Below are positions 1 through 8,125 of a stretch of 64,000 bases of DNA, in pieces. Position 1 is the stretch's first letter. The number at the start of each line of letters is the position of its first letter. The position numbers and the translations under genes were made by a program. The DNA comes from DAOPYU01 sp942493245 (GTDB lineage: Bacteria > Sumerlaeota > Sumerlaeia > UBA8349), in contig OW818685.1 of NCBI GenBank assembly GCA_942493245.1, positions 2,852,001 through 2,916,000 on the forward strand, in the 5' to 3' direction. The notes beneath the pieces were generated by a model, which was not told where the DNA came from, ran no database searches, and saw only the letters and a program-made list of their open reading frames with translations.

Positions 1-208
1 TTCATCATGCGATGCTCTCCAACACGAACCGTATTGAGGAATACCGCAGGAATCCCCACAAGAACCGAAACGTTCGAGTCCTGTGGATAATGATACGCAA
101 AAATGTACCAATTCTGTTGAGAATAGGTCTATCGATCCTTAGAAGTCAATGTCAATCATTGAAGTTCCCCCCGAAAACTGGACAGGCCTTTAAGGTGGTA
201 TTCTGTTA

Positions 209-1062
209 CAGCGTGTCGTCACAAGATTTTGAGCCAGTGAAAAAGACATCGGATTTGAACCGCCGCCAGGTATGAACTGGTCCTCTTTGCATAACGCGTG
301 GCGATCCCTCTCCATTCTTTCAAGCGCAGAAATGCGTTTTCAACCAAGTGGCGCATTTTGTAGAGATACTCGTCATAATCCCGCAATTCCTTGCGGTTCT
401 TCTTGGGGGGAATAACAGGCTCCATCCCCTGTTGGGCCGCCAAGTCCAGCACCGCCTGGCTGTCATACCCCCTGTCGGCGATCAGAAAGTCGGCATGCAT
501 GGAATCGATCAGCGCTCCGGCCTCTTGACAATCCGCTCGGGGACCCGCTGTAACAACCACTCGGAGCGGCATACCATGCGCATCCACGGCCAGATGTATC
601 TTCGTGTTGAGCCCCCTTTTGTGCGCCCCATGTCCTGGTTCCCGCCCTCGGCGCCCGTTGCGTGTTGATGCACCTTGACGTGGCTTGCATCAATCATCAG
701 CCATTCAAGATCGGGCTCGTCGATGAATTGTTCGAGCAGTTGCTCCCAAAGCCCCTTGTCGCGCCACCGGCAGAAACGCCGATGTGTGTTTTTCCAATCC
801 CCATACTGGGGCGGAAGATCGCGCCAGGGCGCGCCGGTGCGAAGAATCCACAACACAGCGTTGATGAAACGGCGGTTGTCTTGTGCCACGCCGCCCCAAA
901 TCCCTTTTCTGCCAGGCAGGTGGGGCTCAATCAACCCCCACACTCGGTCCGAAATATCATGTCTGCTCTGCACGTCCGTCATATCCAAATCCTCCTTCGG
1001 CCATCCGACCGAAGGCACTATACCGAAAAGGAGAAGGATGTCAATCTCGTGACGACACTCTG
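209..1062 (-). mobile_element. IS5-family insertion sequence nested in the IS3 element
   Basis: The left end reads CAGCGTGTCGTCACAAGATT from 209. The right end reads AATCTCGTGACGACACTCTG up to 1062. These are inverted repeats with two mismatches over 20 bases. TA flanks both sides (207-208 and 1063-1064), consistent with a TA target duplication. The element holds one transposase gene in two frames on the minus strand. It lies between the left inverted repeat of the host IS3 element and that element's orfA, so it separates orfA from any promoter at the IS3 left end. Confidence 0.87.
219..982 (-). CDS. IS5-family transposase, two frames joined by a probable programmed -1 frameshift
   Basis: This DDE transposase would cut and paste the surrounding element. 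The first part (982 down to 509) starts at an ATG preceded by AAGGAGG and holds the N-terminal DUF4096-like region and the first catalytic Asp (LMIDASHVK). The second part, ending at 219, continues in the -1 frame with NTKIHLAVDAHG, the second Asp in LIADRGYDS and the catalytic Glu in HLVENAFLRLKEWRG. On the coding strand the frames meet at an AAAAGGGGG run (+ strand 612-620), a slippery sequence typical of the IS427 group, so the split is probably regulatory, not a mutation. The fused product would be about 254 residues, normal for the group. The downstream frame has an internal start near 587 but no clear separate function. Confidence 0.85.
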
Positions 1063-1083
1063 TAGGCTTGTGTCCAGGAAGGA

Positions 1084-1374
1084 GTGGGGAAAATGAGCGA
1101 AAAGAGGCGACGTTTCAGTGCGTCTTTCAAGGCGGAGGTGGCACTGGAGGCAATTCGCGGCAAGCGGACGATCAATGAGATTGCCAGCGAGCGCGGCATC
1201 CATCCCCACCAGGTGGTGATGTGGAAGAAGCAGGCGGTGGAATCCCTGAGCGGGGCTTTCGCCGACCGGCGCAAGCGGCCGGGAAAGGAGGCGGAAGAGA
1301 CCAGCCAACTCTACGAGCAGATCGGACGGCTCAAGGTGGAACTCGACTGGCTAAAAAAAAAGTGCGGCGCTTGA
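1084..1374 (+). CDS. IS3-family transposase OrfA
   Basis: This is a 96-residue helix-turn-helix protein that binds the element's ends and is the N-terminal half of the IS3 OrfAB transposase. It starts with RRRFSASFKAEVALEA and has the HTH region INEIASERGIHPHQVVMWKK at about residues 30-50, then a leucine-zipper-like stretch ending VELDWLKKK. The ATG follows AAGGAGTGGGG. The 3' end lies over a run of nine A (1353-1361) where synthesis of the OrfAB fusion would require a change of frame. The nested IS5 element ends only 21 bases upstream and removes the native leader. Confidence 0.88.
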   Translation: MGKMSEKRRRFSASFKAEVALEAIRGKRTINEIASERGIHPHQVVMWKKQAVESLSGAFADRRKRPGKEAEETSQLYEQIGRLKVELDWLKKKCGA

Positions 1375-1396
1375 CCCCGGCCAGGCGCGGGCGCTG

Positions 1397-2254
1397 GTGG
1401 AGCCGGGGCACGGGGAACTGGCCATTTCGCGCCAGTGCGCCCTGCTCGGTCTGCCGCGCTCGACCTACTACTACCAGCCGGTGGAACGCGACCCTCAGGA
1501 GTTGGAACTGATGCGCCGGATCGACGAGATCTACACCTGCTTTCCGTTCTACGGTTCGCCCAAGATGACCGCGCACCTCTCGCGCACCCTCGGCCAGCCG
1601 ATCAACCACAAGCGGGTCGAGCGGCTCATGCGGGTGATGGGGTTGCGGGCCGTGGCGCCGCGCAAGGGCCTGAGCCACAGCGCGCCGCAGCACAAGAAGT
1701 ACCCGTATTTGCTGCGGGATCTGCCGATCGTGCGCCCCAACCAGGTCTGGGCGTCCGACATCACGTACATCGGCCTGGCGGGCGGTTTTCTCTACCTGAC
1801 GGCGGTGATCGACTGGTTCAGCCGTTACGTGCTGGCGTGGCGGCTCTCGAACTCGCTCGACACCTCGTTTTGCGTCGAGACTCTCGACGAGGCGCTGCGT
1901 CTGGGGTGTCCCGATATTTTCAACACCGACCAGGGCGTGCAGTTCACCAGCGGGGCGTTCACGAAACGGCTGGAGGAGAGCGGCATCCGGATCAGCATGG
2001 ACGGGCGGGGCCGCTGCTTCGACAACATCTTCACGGAACGCCTGTGGCGCAGCGTGAAGTACGAGGAGGTGTACCTGTGCGAGTATGCGGACCCGCCCGC
2101 TGCGGACAAGGCGCTCGGGGCGTACTTCCGATTCTACAACACGCAGCGGCCGCATCAGTCGCTTGGCTACCGCACGCCCCAGGAGGTTCACTGGGCGAAC
2201 GGCTTTGAGACTGCGAAGCAGCAAAACAGAGATTTCGCTGACCAAATGAATTGA
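1397..2254 (+). CDS. IS3-family transposase OrfB (rve integrase core)
   Basis: This is the catalytic half of the IS3 transposase. An N-terminal HTH_21-like part (ISRQCALLGLPRSTYYYQP) is followed by an RNase H-like integrase core. The core has DDE residues in WASDITYI, NTDQGVQF and the DNIFTERLWRSVKYEE segment, and the usual C-terminal YNTQRPHQSLGYRTP. The frame is open from 1355, so the fusion would read through KKSAALDPGQ before the GTG at 1397, which may allow separate translation. The orfA to orfB shift is +1 (or loss of one A in the A9 run), not the usual -1. All catalytic residues are present, so the gene looks functional. Confidence 0.88.
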   Translation: MEPGHGELAISRQCALLGLPRSTYYYQPVERDPQELELMRRIDEIYTCFPFYGSPKMTAHLSRTLGQPINHKRVERLMRVMGLRAVAPRKGLSHSAPQHKKYPYLLRDLPIVRPNQVWASDITYIGLAGGFLYLTAVIDWFSRYVLAWRLSNSLDTSFCVETLDEALRLGCPDIFNTDQGVQFTSGAFTKRLEESGIRISMDGRGRCFDNIFTERLWRSVKYEEVYLCEYADPPAADKALGAYFRFYNTQRPHQSLGYRTPQEVHWANGFETAKQQNRDFADQMN

Positions 2255-2524
2255 TCCGATCAGCGCCGAATGGTAGGTTAAAGATGCCCTCAAAACGACG
2301 CGAAGGGGACGGGACGCGGGAACCGACCCCGACCGCCCCTTCCGTCAAATAAGCGAGAAAAAAACATGATCGGGTCGTCAGGCGTCACACCTTAATCCTA
2401 CCCGATCCCTGTCCAATGGACGGGGGGAACCTCACATCCGCGAAATGGATCTTGTACTGAGCGACGAATCGTAATAAAACAGCCTATCCCCCAGGGGGGA
2501 ATCCCAATTCTGGAGAGCATCACC

Positions 2525-3694
2525 ATGACCGTTCTGATTATCCCCACGCACAATCGTCCCCACTGGTTCGGACGTCTTCTGTTGTATTATCGTCAGGTGG
2601 GCCTGGACATTCCCGTCGTGGTGGCCGATTCGAGTCAGGGGGAGTCGCTGGAAAGAAATCGAGCGATCATCGAGTCAGCCGGGGCCACCTTGCGGATCAC
2701 CCACCGGGTGTTCGATCCCACCCTGGGCTTCAACGGGAAAGTGGTGCCCACCCTGGCGGACTGCGATTCGGAATATGTGGTGTTCTGCGGGGATGACGAT
2801 TTCATGCCGCCGTCGGGCATCGCGGCCTGTGTCGAGTTTCTGCGGGTCCATCCCGACTATGCAGCGGCGCACGGTCAGACGGTCATGTTTCAGTTCCCGG
2901 AAGACGCCGAGCAGCGCACCGATCCTCGGAAAGGAATACGGTGCCTGCCCTACCGCCAACGCTCGATCGAAATGGACGATCCGGCGGTCCGGTTGCTGGA
3001 TCACCTGGTGAATTATACCCCCACCTTCTACTCGGTTCAGAGGCGGAAGGTGATGCTGGCCGATCTGGAGAAAAACGCCAAAGCCACTCAAGATTTTCGC
3101 TTTGGCGAACTTCTACCATCTTGCCTGACAGTGGTACATGGGAAGGTTAAGAAACTGGAAAATGTCCTGTTCAACGTCCGACAGGAACACAAAACCAGTT
3201 TCAATCTGCAAGAATCAAGTTTCGAGTCCCTGTTGAGCCTACCGGATTTTTCGGAACGATACAGGGGATTCCGGGAAGTTCTGACAGAGGAACTCGCGCG
3301 TGTCACTGGCCAACCGACTTCCACTCACACGGAACAGGTGGACGACGCTTTCTGGGGTTATGTCGGCACCGTTCTCAACCATTCGTACATCCGGCGATTC
3401 GGCCCCGGCTATGCCCGATGGGGACAATCGGTGGACGTGACAAGCCATCCCTCTCAAGCGTCCCGGTCGGAACGAATCAAGCGACTCATCCGGGGACTGG
3501 CCGAATTTCTGAGTTCCCCTCGTCGGTTGCTGAAAGAAATTGAAACGTTCAGCGCTCCGGTTCTGGACAATTCAAAATCCCCCACCCCGGATGACCTGAA
3601 CACTCCCGGCACCCCCTATTATCAGGCCTTTCAGGACGCCAAAGCCATCGCTCTGCAGTATCCGATGGGGATTTCCGGCTGTTCGAAAGGGTAA
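2525..3694 (+). CDS. Glycosyltransferase, TIGR00180-type GT-A fold
   Basis: This is a probable cytoplasmic sugar transferase for surface polysaccharide assembly. The N-terminus (VLIIPTHNRPHW, residues 3-14) is the nucleotide-sugar entry of GT-A enzymes. The acidic GDDD motif at about 89-92 (VFCGDDDFMPP) would bind metal and the sugar donor. The 389-residue length fits the TIGR00180 group. The C-terminal third has no motif I recognise. GGAG lies nine bases before the ATG. The gene follows the IS insertion by about 90 bases, so its original promoter may have been displaced. It faces the leftward CDP-sugar operon and probably uses its product or another nucleotide sugar; donor and acceptor cannot be read from sequence. 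Confidence 0.75.
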   Translation: MTVLIIPTHNRPHWFGRLLLYYRQVGLDIPVVVADSSQGESLERNRAIIESAGATLRITHRVFDPTLGFNGKVVPTLADCDSEYVVFCGDDDFMPPSGIAACVEFLRVHPDYAAAHGQTVMFQFPEDAEQRTDPRKGIRCLPYRQRSIEMDDPAVRLLDHLVNYTPTFYSVQRRKVMLADLEKNAKATQDFRFGELLPSCLTVVHGKVKKLENVLFNVRQEHKTSFNLQESSFESLLSLPDFSERYRGFREVLTEELARVTGQPTSTHTEQVDDAFWGYVGTVLNHSYIRRFGPGYARWGQSVDVTSHPSQASRSERIKRLIRGLAEFLSSPRRLLKEIETFSAPVLDNSKSPTPDDLNTPGTPYYQAFQDAKAIALQYPMGISGCSKG

Positions 3695-4128
3695 CCGGGA
3701 ACTTTTTCAGAAAAAAAGAGGTTCTTGAAAAAGGTTCTTTGAAAGAATCTGTGGGTGAATTCTCGATGAGTTTTTTGCATTGGGACCCAAACACAATTCC
3801 GCTTTCCGTCATTCCCGCGAAAGCAGGAACCCAGATCCGGAACGTTCTGGTTAATCGCGTTTTCCCAAGATTTTCCCCCTGTTTTCCCGTTCGCGCGCCT
3901 CTGGGTCCCCGCTTTCGCGGGGATGACGAACTGGGACGAGAGTCAGGAGACTTGGACCAAGGACCGGGAAAAGGGGACAGCACAAAACCGATCCCGAGAA
4001 TACGGCCAGATCTCAGGGCTTTAGAAAGCCGGAAGCGACTCAATTCCAGAGTGCCCCCAATGAGCGTCCCTCTGTTTACTCACGAATTCTTGTAAAGAGG
4101 CAGAAGAAGAAAACAACGCCTCCCCTTT
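3695..4128. other. Intergenic region between convergent genes
   Basis: This lies between the end of the glycosyltransferase and the end of the CmcI-family gene. It holds an inverted pair of palindromic repeats (3807-3928) and A/T-rich stretches. The reading frames crossing it on both strands pass through the palindromes and resemble no protein I know, so I see no gene here. Confidence 0.6.
3807..3928. repeat. Inverted pair of REP-like palindromes
   Basis: GTCATTCCCGCGAAAGCAGG at 3808 and its near inverse CCCCGCTTTCGCGGGGATGAC ending near 3927 enclose about 65 bases. Each arm is itself a stem-loop (CCCGCGAAAGC/GCTTTCGCGGG). Such extragenic palindromes occur in many bacterial genomes between convergent genes and can form a large hairpin or stop transcription. 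Only one pair is visible in this window. Confidence 0.8.
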
Positions 4129-4878
4129 TCATTTGACCCGCTTCAGATAACCATCAGGCGCGACGGTGATAAGGAGTTTGTGCGGAATACTTTTATCAAT
4201 CTCGAACTCAGAGTGGGACTTCAGATACTCCCACACAGCGGTCTTGGGGTTATTTCCAGGCCCCCAGGGGCGGTTGGAAAACATGTCTGCCGGCAAGTCT
4301 TCAATCAGGGTATCGAAAACCACGCAGTAACTGCCAACCGTGGTCAGGGGCGCATAGGCTTCCAGTTCGGCCAACACATGTTCGTGGGTGTGGTTGGAAT
4401 CCAGACATACCAGAACGTTTTTCCGGCCCTTCGCCTTAGCCTTGACCTGCTCGACAATCTCCGGCGCGATAGAGGAACCCTCGATCATATCGATCCGCCG
4501 GAACAAGGGATGCGCTTCGATGGCCTGGCGGTTGTGGGCACGAATGTCAATATCCACACCCAGTACCCGCGCATCCTGCGGTCCCCCGCACGCGGCATTG
4601 AGTTCAAGCAGGGAGGCGGAAAAGATCAGAGATCCCCCGTGGGCAATACCGGTCTCGAGGATGAGATCGGGTTGAACCCGCCAGATAATCTCCTGCATGG
4701 CCATCATGTCCTGGGGATACTGAATGATGGGACGCCCCAGCCAGGAGAAATTGTAGGTATAGCCGTTCCTGTTTGTCTCGCGAGACCATATACGCGAAAG
4801 CCCCTGAACATCCTGGTCGGCGGCAAGCCCCGCGATATTTTTATCTACTTCGGATTTGAACGATTCGATTATTCCCAC
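4129..4878 (-). CDS. CmcI-family (cephalosporin hydroxylase-like) SAM-dependent protein
   Basis: This 249-residue protein matches the CmcI/PF04989 family, whose members have a Rossmann SAM-binding fold and often occur in polysaccharide clusters as putative O-methyltransferases. The glycine-rich ETGIAHGGS motif sits at residues 75-83, followed by LGVDIDIRAHNR and the metal-site-like VCLDSNHTHEHV. The start is a GTG with AAGG about nine bases upstream. It is the last gene of the leftward sugar cluster, about 190 bases after the SAM methyltransferase, so it may have its own promoter. A role in methylating the finished sugar or glycan is inference; the family name does not imply beta-lactam chemistry. 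Confidence 0.78.
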   Translation of the reverse strand: MGIIESFKSEVDKNIAGLAADQDVQGLSRIWSRETNRNGYTYNFSWLGRPIIQYPQDMMAMQEIIWRVQPDLILETGIAHGGSLIFSASLLELNAACGGPQDARVLGVDIDIRAHNRQAIEAHPLFRRIDMIEGSSIAPEIVEQVKAKAKGRKNVLVCLDSNHTHEHVLAELEAYAPLTTVGSYCVVFDTLIEDLPADMFSNRPWGPGNNPKTAVWEYLKSHSEFEIDKSIPHKLLITVAPDGYLKRVK

Positions 4879-5068
4879 TTTAGTTGACCTTTCTGCGAAT
4901 TATCAGCTACTTGCGGATTATATTGAAAACATGATGAATCCGATATTTTCTGAGTCTCTCATCCGCCCCTTTTTTTACAAGAGGTTTCGTCATTTCCGAA
5001 GTCGTCCAACATCTTGAATCTCTTCCGGTCTGGTACCGGTTTGTCCGCGCTGGATGAAACCATCCGTT

Positions 5069-5854
5069 TCAACGAGTGGCACAGACATAGATAATGTTAC
5101 AGTCCTCCGGGTGTTCATTTCCATATTCGTAACAGGCGCGACAGAACTCGGCCTTCCAATCTTTGGACTTCTCCTGTCCCGTACGTCCCCAGCCATGTCC
5201 CTCATCCCAGAGTCCGTTTTTCAGGAACCAATCCATTTGTGGCGTAGATAAGTCTTTGTAAAACACGCCGCCGGTTGCCGAGATCCGAAGCCCGGCGGAC
5301 TCGATATCCGCGCACAGAGAGGCCATCGAATAGGAACGGCGATGCCCGGCCACTTCGAGATCGAACGGCGAAAGTTCCTCGCAATGCGTGAGCGTGCCCA
5401 TCAGCACTGCCAGTCGGCGGTTTATGGCATAAGCATTGGGAACATGCACAAGCAAGACGGCGTCTGGTCCTAATAGACCTGAGGCCTTACGAAGCGTCTT
5501 AACTGGGTCAAGGACATGTTCGAGGATATTTATCATCGTAATGGTATCAAAGCGCTGTGATGTTTCGAATTCTTCAATCAATGCCTCGTGGAACTGCGCT
5601 TCGGGTACATTCTGACGCGCCAGGTCGAGATGCTTACTCGACGCATCAACCCCCACCACCACCTCAAAAGAGGGGGCAAGCATGGCCGTCAGCGCCCCGT
5701 CTCCACAGGGCATATCCAGAAGGCTGTGTCCCCGGGCGTGGCGCAGACACGCCCGGGCCTGATAATACCCCAGAATGGAATTGTAGTCGGAGAAAACCTG
5801 GGAACGCGCCCACGTGAAGGTTTCCTGCAGGTCCTTTTCATTCTTAAGGTTCAT
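5069..5854 (-). CDS. Class I SAM-dependent methyltransferase
   Basis: This 261-residue protein has the Methyltransf_11/23 layout: motif I LLDMPCGDGAL at 45-55, the acidic VVGVDASSKHLDLAR strand, and motif IV-like DTITMINILEHVLDP. The HVPNAYAINRRLAVLMG segment is typical of methyltransferases in O-antigen loci. The ATG at 5854 is chosen because GGAG lies six bases upstream; in-frame ATGs at 5866 and 5905 lack this. It overlaps the end of the phosphatase-dehydratase gene by 11 bases, so it is probably co-translated. The target, perhaps a sugar hydroxyl or carboxyl, is not evident. Confidence 0.8.
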   Translation of the reverse strand: MNLKNEKDLQETFTWARSQVFSDYNSILGYYQARACLRHARGHSLLDMPCGDGALTAMLAPSFEVVVGVDASSKHLDLARQNVPEAQFHEALIEEFETSQRFDTITMINILEHVLDPVKTLRKASGLLGPDAVLLVHVPNAYAINRRLAVLMGTLTHCEELSPFDLEVAGHRRSYSMASLCADIESAGLRISATGGVFYKDLSTPQMDWFLKNGLWDEGHGWGRTGQEKSKDWKAEFCRACYEYGNEHPEDCNIIYVCATR

Positions 5855-7094
5855 GATGATCTCCATCGAAGGTGATCCCAGACAACAGGCGTTCGAGTCC
5901 GTCATTCAGCGATACGGTCGGATACCAATTCAATTCCGATTCCGCGCGATGCCAATTCATGGCGATCGAGGCCACTTCCGCTTCAATTCTCGTTTGTTCC
6001 AATCGGGTTGAACTTCCAAACCGATCCTTCAGCATTTCCGCAATTTTCCTCGTTGAGGTGAGTTCCCCGGTCCCAATATTCAATGTGCCGGTAAATTCGG
6101 CTTTAAGCGTTGCGATCAATGCCGAGACCAGATCGTCGATGTGTAGAAGATCCAAGGCTGGCGCCCCGTTTTTGTAACAATGCGTAACAATCGTCTGGCC
6201 TCGCTTTGCTTTCTCGACGAAGTTATAGATAAATTTAGGCCGGTCGCTCCCCGGGCCATAAACGGGACTGGAACGAAGCAGGGCACATCGCAAGCCTGCC
6301 GTTCGACGGCAATGTTCGATCAACGTCTCCGCAAGATATTTCGTCTCACCATAGGGGCCACGAGGCAAAGCCGGGGTCGATTCATCGGCGTGTAACGTGC
6401 CAGCATACCCCGAATAGATTTCCCAACTGGACGGATAGATCAAAGGGATGTTTTCCACCAGGCAAACCTCGATAACATTACGCAACATGGCGAGAGAATG
6501 CCCCATGGCTACATTCGATGTATATACCCTGGGGTTCGCCAAATGCACGATACACTCGATATTCTCCTGGTTCGCGAGCAAATCAATCTGTGTGCTCCCC
6601 CTTGCAAGGTCCAATTGCTCTCGCGTGGGCGCCACCACCCGGAATTCTTCGCCCAGACGAGCACGGAGGGCTTTTCCCAGGAATCCCCCCCCTCCTGTTA
6701 TCAGGAGAGAACGCTGTCTGCCATTTTTTTTAAATTGTGACCGCAGACCCAAAGCTTCGCGAACCGCATTGAGCGGGTCGATCTTGATTTCTTCTTCTCC
6801 TGTCGCCTTCTGAACCTGGTGTAAGGCCGCGTCAAAATCTATGTTTTCAGCACTGGCGAGGATGCCGGTCGCGATGGCATTGCTTCGGGACATCCCATAA
6901 TCGCAGCACACGATGACCCGCTTTCCTTGCGCAAGCAATTCCACTCCCTGGCGAATTTTTTCCTGGATGGAGTCGCACCGATTACCGGCCTTGTCAACAA
7001 GATCCCGTACATCGACAATATCGGCGTCGGCAATATCGAGAACGGCTGAAGCGGCTGCCGTACCAAGTCGAGGTGTAATCCAACGGATTTTCAT
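5844..7094 (-). CDS. Dual-specificity-phosphatase-like domain fused to NAD-dependent sugar epimerase/dehydratase
   Basis: The first 115 or so residues resemble a dual-specificity phosphatase: RVIVCCDYGMSRSNAIA contains a CX5R signature (Cys64-Arg70) followed by Ser. From about residue 129 an extended short-chain dehydrogenase begins, with the NAD-binding ITGGGGFLG (132-140), the PSSWEIYSG substrate-side segment and the catalytic YGETK (Tyr248, Lys252). The second domain would epimerise, dehydrate or reduce a nucleotide sugar. The first may act on a sugar phosphate or a phosphoprotein. The gene starts inside the stop of the ATP-grasp gene (ATGA overlap) and overlaps the methyltransferase. The fusion is unusual; its reaction cannot be assigned. 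Confidence 0.8.
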   Translation of the reverse strand: MKIRWITPRLGTAAASAVLDIADADIVDVRDLVDKAGNRCDSIQEKIRQGVELLAQGKRVIVCCDYGMSRSNAIATGILASAENIDFDAALHQVQKATGEEEIKIDPLNAVREALGLRSQFKKNGRQRSLLITGGGGFLGKALRARLGEEFRVVAPTREQLDLARGSTQIDLLANQENIECIVHLANPRVYTSNVAMGHSLAMLRNVIEVCLVENIPLIYPSSWEIYSGYAGTLHADESTPALPRGPYGETKYLAETLIEHCRRTAGLRCALLRSSPVYGPGSDRPKFIYNFVEKAKRGQTIVTHCYKNGAPALDLLHIDDLVSALIATLKAEFTGTLNIGTGELTSTRKIAEMLKDRFGSSTRLEQTRIEAEVASIAMNWHRAESELNWYPTVSLNDGLERLLSGITFDGDHHEP

Positions 7095-8125
7095 TTTAAT
7101 TCACCTTCAGAAACAAATTGCTCCGCTAAACTGCGCAAATACAAGCCTGACGTAATGGTCGGCCGCCGGGGCGCCTCCCCCGTGCTCAAGTAGCGCAGCA
7201 TCAGATCAACTTCGTTGAATCCAGCCAAAGCCCGCAAATAGGTCGATGCGGAAAACCGGGGGTTGATCTCGAAGGGCAGGAGCATCCCCTCGCGTACGCG
7301 AGCCTGGATATTGATGGGCCCACGGTTTCCAATTGCTTCGGCAATACGTTCGGCTTGGCGGCAAATCTCGGGGTATTCGCCGATATGCCCTTGCGAATAA
7401 CCGCTTGAAACAATGCCCCCACGTCCACGATAAGCAACCGAGAGTTTGGCATTAAGATCTCGGCGCAAAGCGATTGAACCGACGACCGATTGATCGGGCA
7501 GTGACAAAACGCCAATGGTAAATTCACCCTCTGTGACATCAATGTATTCCTGGGCGATCGGTTGAGCGCCATTGCGCCGGATGAATTCCGCATAAATCAT
7601 CGCTTCGTCGGCACTGACCGTAAAGAAAACGCCCACACTCCCCCCTGTCCCCGTTGCCGGCTTGACGATACAGGGCAAACCAATGGACTCAAGGTCTGAA
7701 ATTCGATTAATGGCCACAGTTCGCGGAATGGGGAGCGCACACTCAGCCAGGCGCTTGAAGGTCGCGTCTTTGTCCGAAAAAAGGGCGATCACTTCTGGCG
7801 CGTTGGCGACCAATTGAATTCCAGATCTTGACAGTTTCTCGGTTGCCTGGCCTAACAGGGCCGTCGGCTGCTCGCCACCGGGAATGATCCATTGGGCGCC
7901 GGCGTCAACACACGCGTCAATCACACTATCCACATAGTTGTCTCGGTCCACGCGATATGTTCGAGTGAATTCAGGTTCATAGAGTCCATAGGCTGTTGAA
8001 GAAATATCGCAGCCATAGAGATCATAGCCGCCTGCCAGTGTGAGCGATTTGCGAATTTCTGTACCCAGTGACGCGCCGCCGATACCCGCAATCATAACTT
8101 TCATTGGTTTTGGGTGTTTTTTCAT
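7091..8125 (-). CDS. ATP-grasp ligase, carbamoyl-phosphate-synthase-like
   Basis: This 344-residue protein has the PylC/CarB-like ATP-grasp arrangement. An N-terminal Rossmann-type preATP-grasp domain (VMIAGIGGASLGTEI) is followed by the ATP-grasp region with LPCIVKPATGTGGSVGVF, then PINIQARVREG and the metal-binding EINPRFSAS. Such enzymes join a carboxylate to an amine through an acylphosphate, and in polysaccharide loci may attach an acyl or amino-acid group to an amino sugar. The first ATG overlaps the stop of the aminotransferase gene by four bases. Its position right after an aminotransferase suggests the new amino group is its substrate, which is inference. Confidence 0.8.
   Translation of the reverse strand: MKKHPKPMKVMIAGIGGASLGTEIRKSLTLAGGYDLYGCDISSTAYGLYEPEFTRTYRVDRDNYVDSVIDACVDAGAQWIIPGGEQPTALLGQATEKLSRSGIQLVANAPEVIALFSDKDATFKRLAECALPIPRTVAINRISDLESIGLPCIVKPATGTGGSVGVFFTVSADEAMIYAEFIRRNGAQPIAQEYIDVTEGEFTIGVLSLPDQSVVGSIALRRDLNAKLSVAYRGRGGIVSSGYSQGHIGEYPEICRQAERIAEAIGNRGPINIQARVREGMLLPFEINPRFSASTYLRALAGFNEVDLMLRYLSTGEAPRRPTITSGLYLRSLAEQFVSEGELK

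Larger units (their letters stand above)
160..2434 (+). mobile_element. IS3-family insertion sequence, interrupted by an IS5-family element
   Basis: The left end begins TGAAGTTCCCCCCG at 160 and the right end, read inward, begins TGAGGTTCCCCCCG. Both continue with TGGACAGG and then TTAAGGTG, so these are imperfect terminal inverted repeats with the TG...CA ends usual for IS3. The triplet CAT precedes the left end (157-159) and follows the right end (2435-2437), which fits a 3-bp target duplication. The element carries orfA and orfB of an IS3 transposase. Removing the nested element at 209-1062 and one copy of its TA duplication leaves about 1.42 kb, a normal IS3 length. The ends, both ORFs and the duplication are intact, so the insertion looks fairly recent. 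Confidence 0.88.

Noticed and set aside
12..275. 87-codon plus frame at the left edge
   Set aside because: It runs through the IS3 and IS5 terminal repeats, so it cannot be a native gene in this form; the part before the IS has no recognisable feature.
3549..4095. Frames on both strands across the REP pair
   Set aside because: They read through palindromes and resemble known false ORFs on such repeats.
4129..4878. A beta-lactam biosynthesis role for the CmcI-family gene
   Set aside because: The neighbours are polysaccharide genes; the family is broad and mostly not antibiotic-related.
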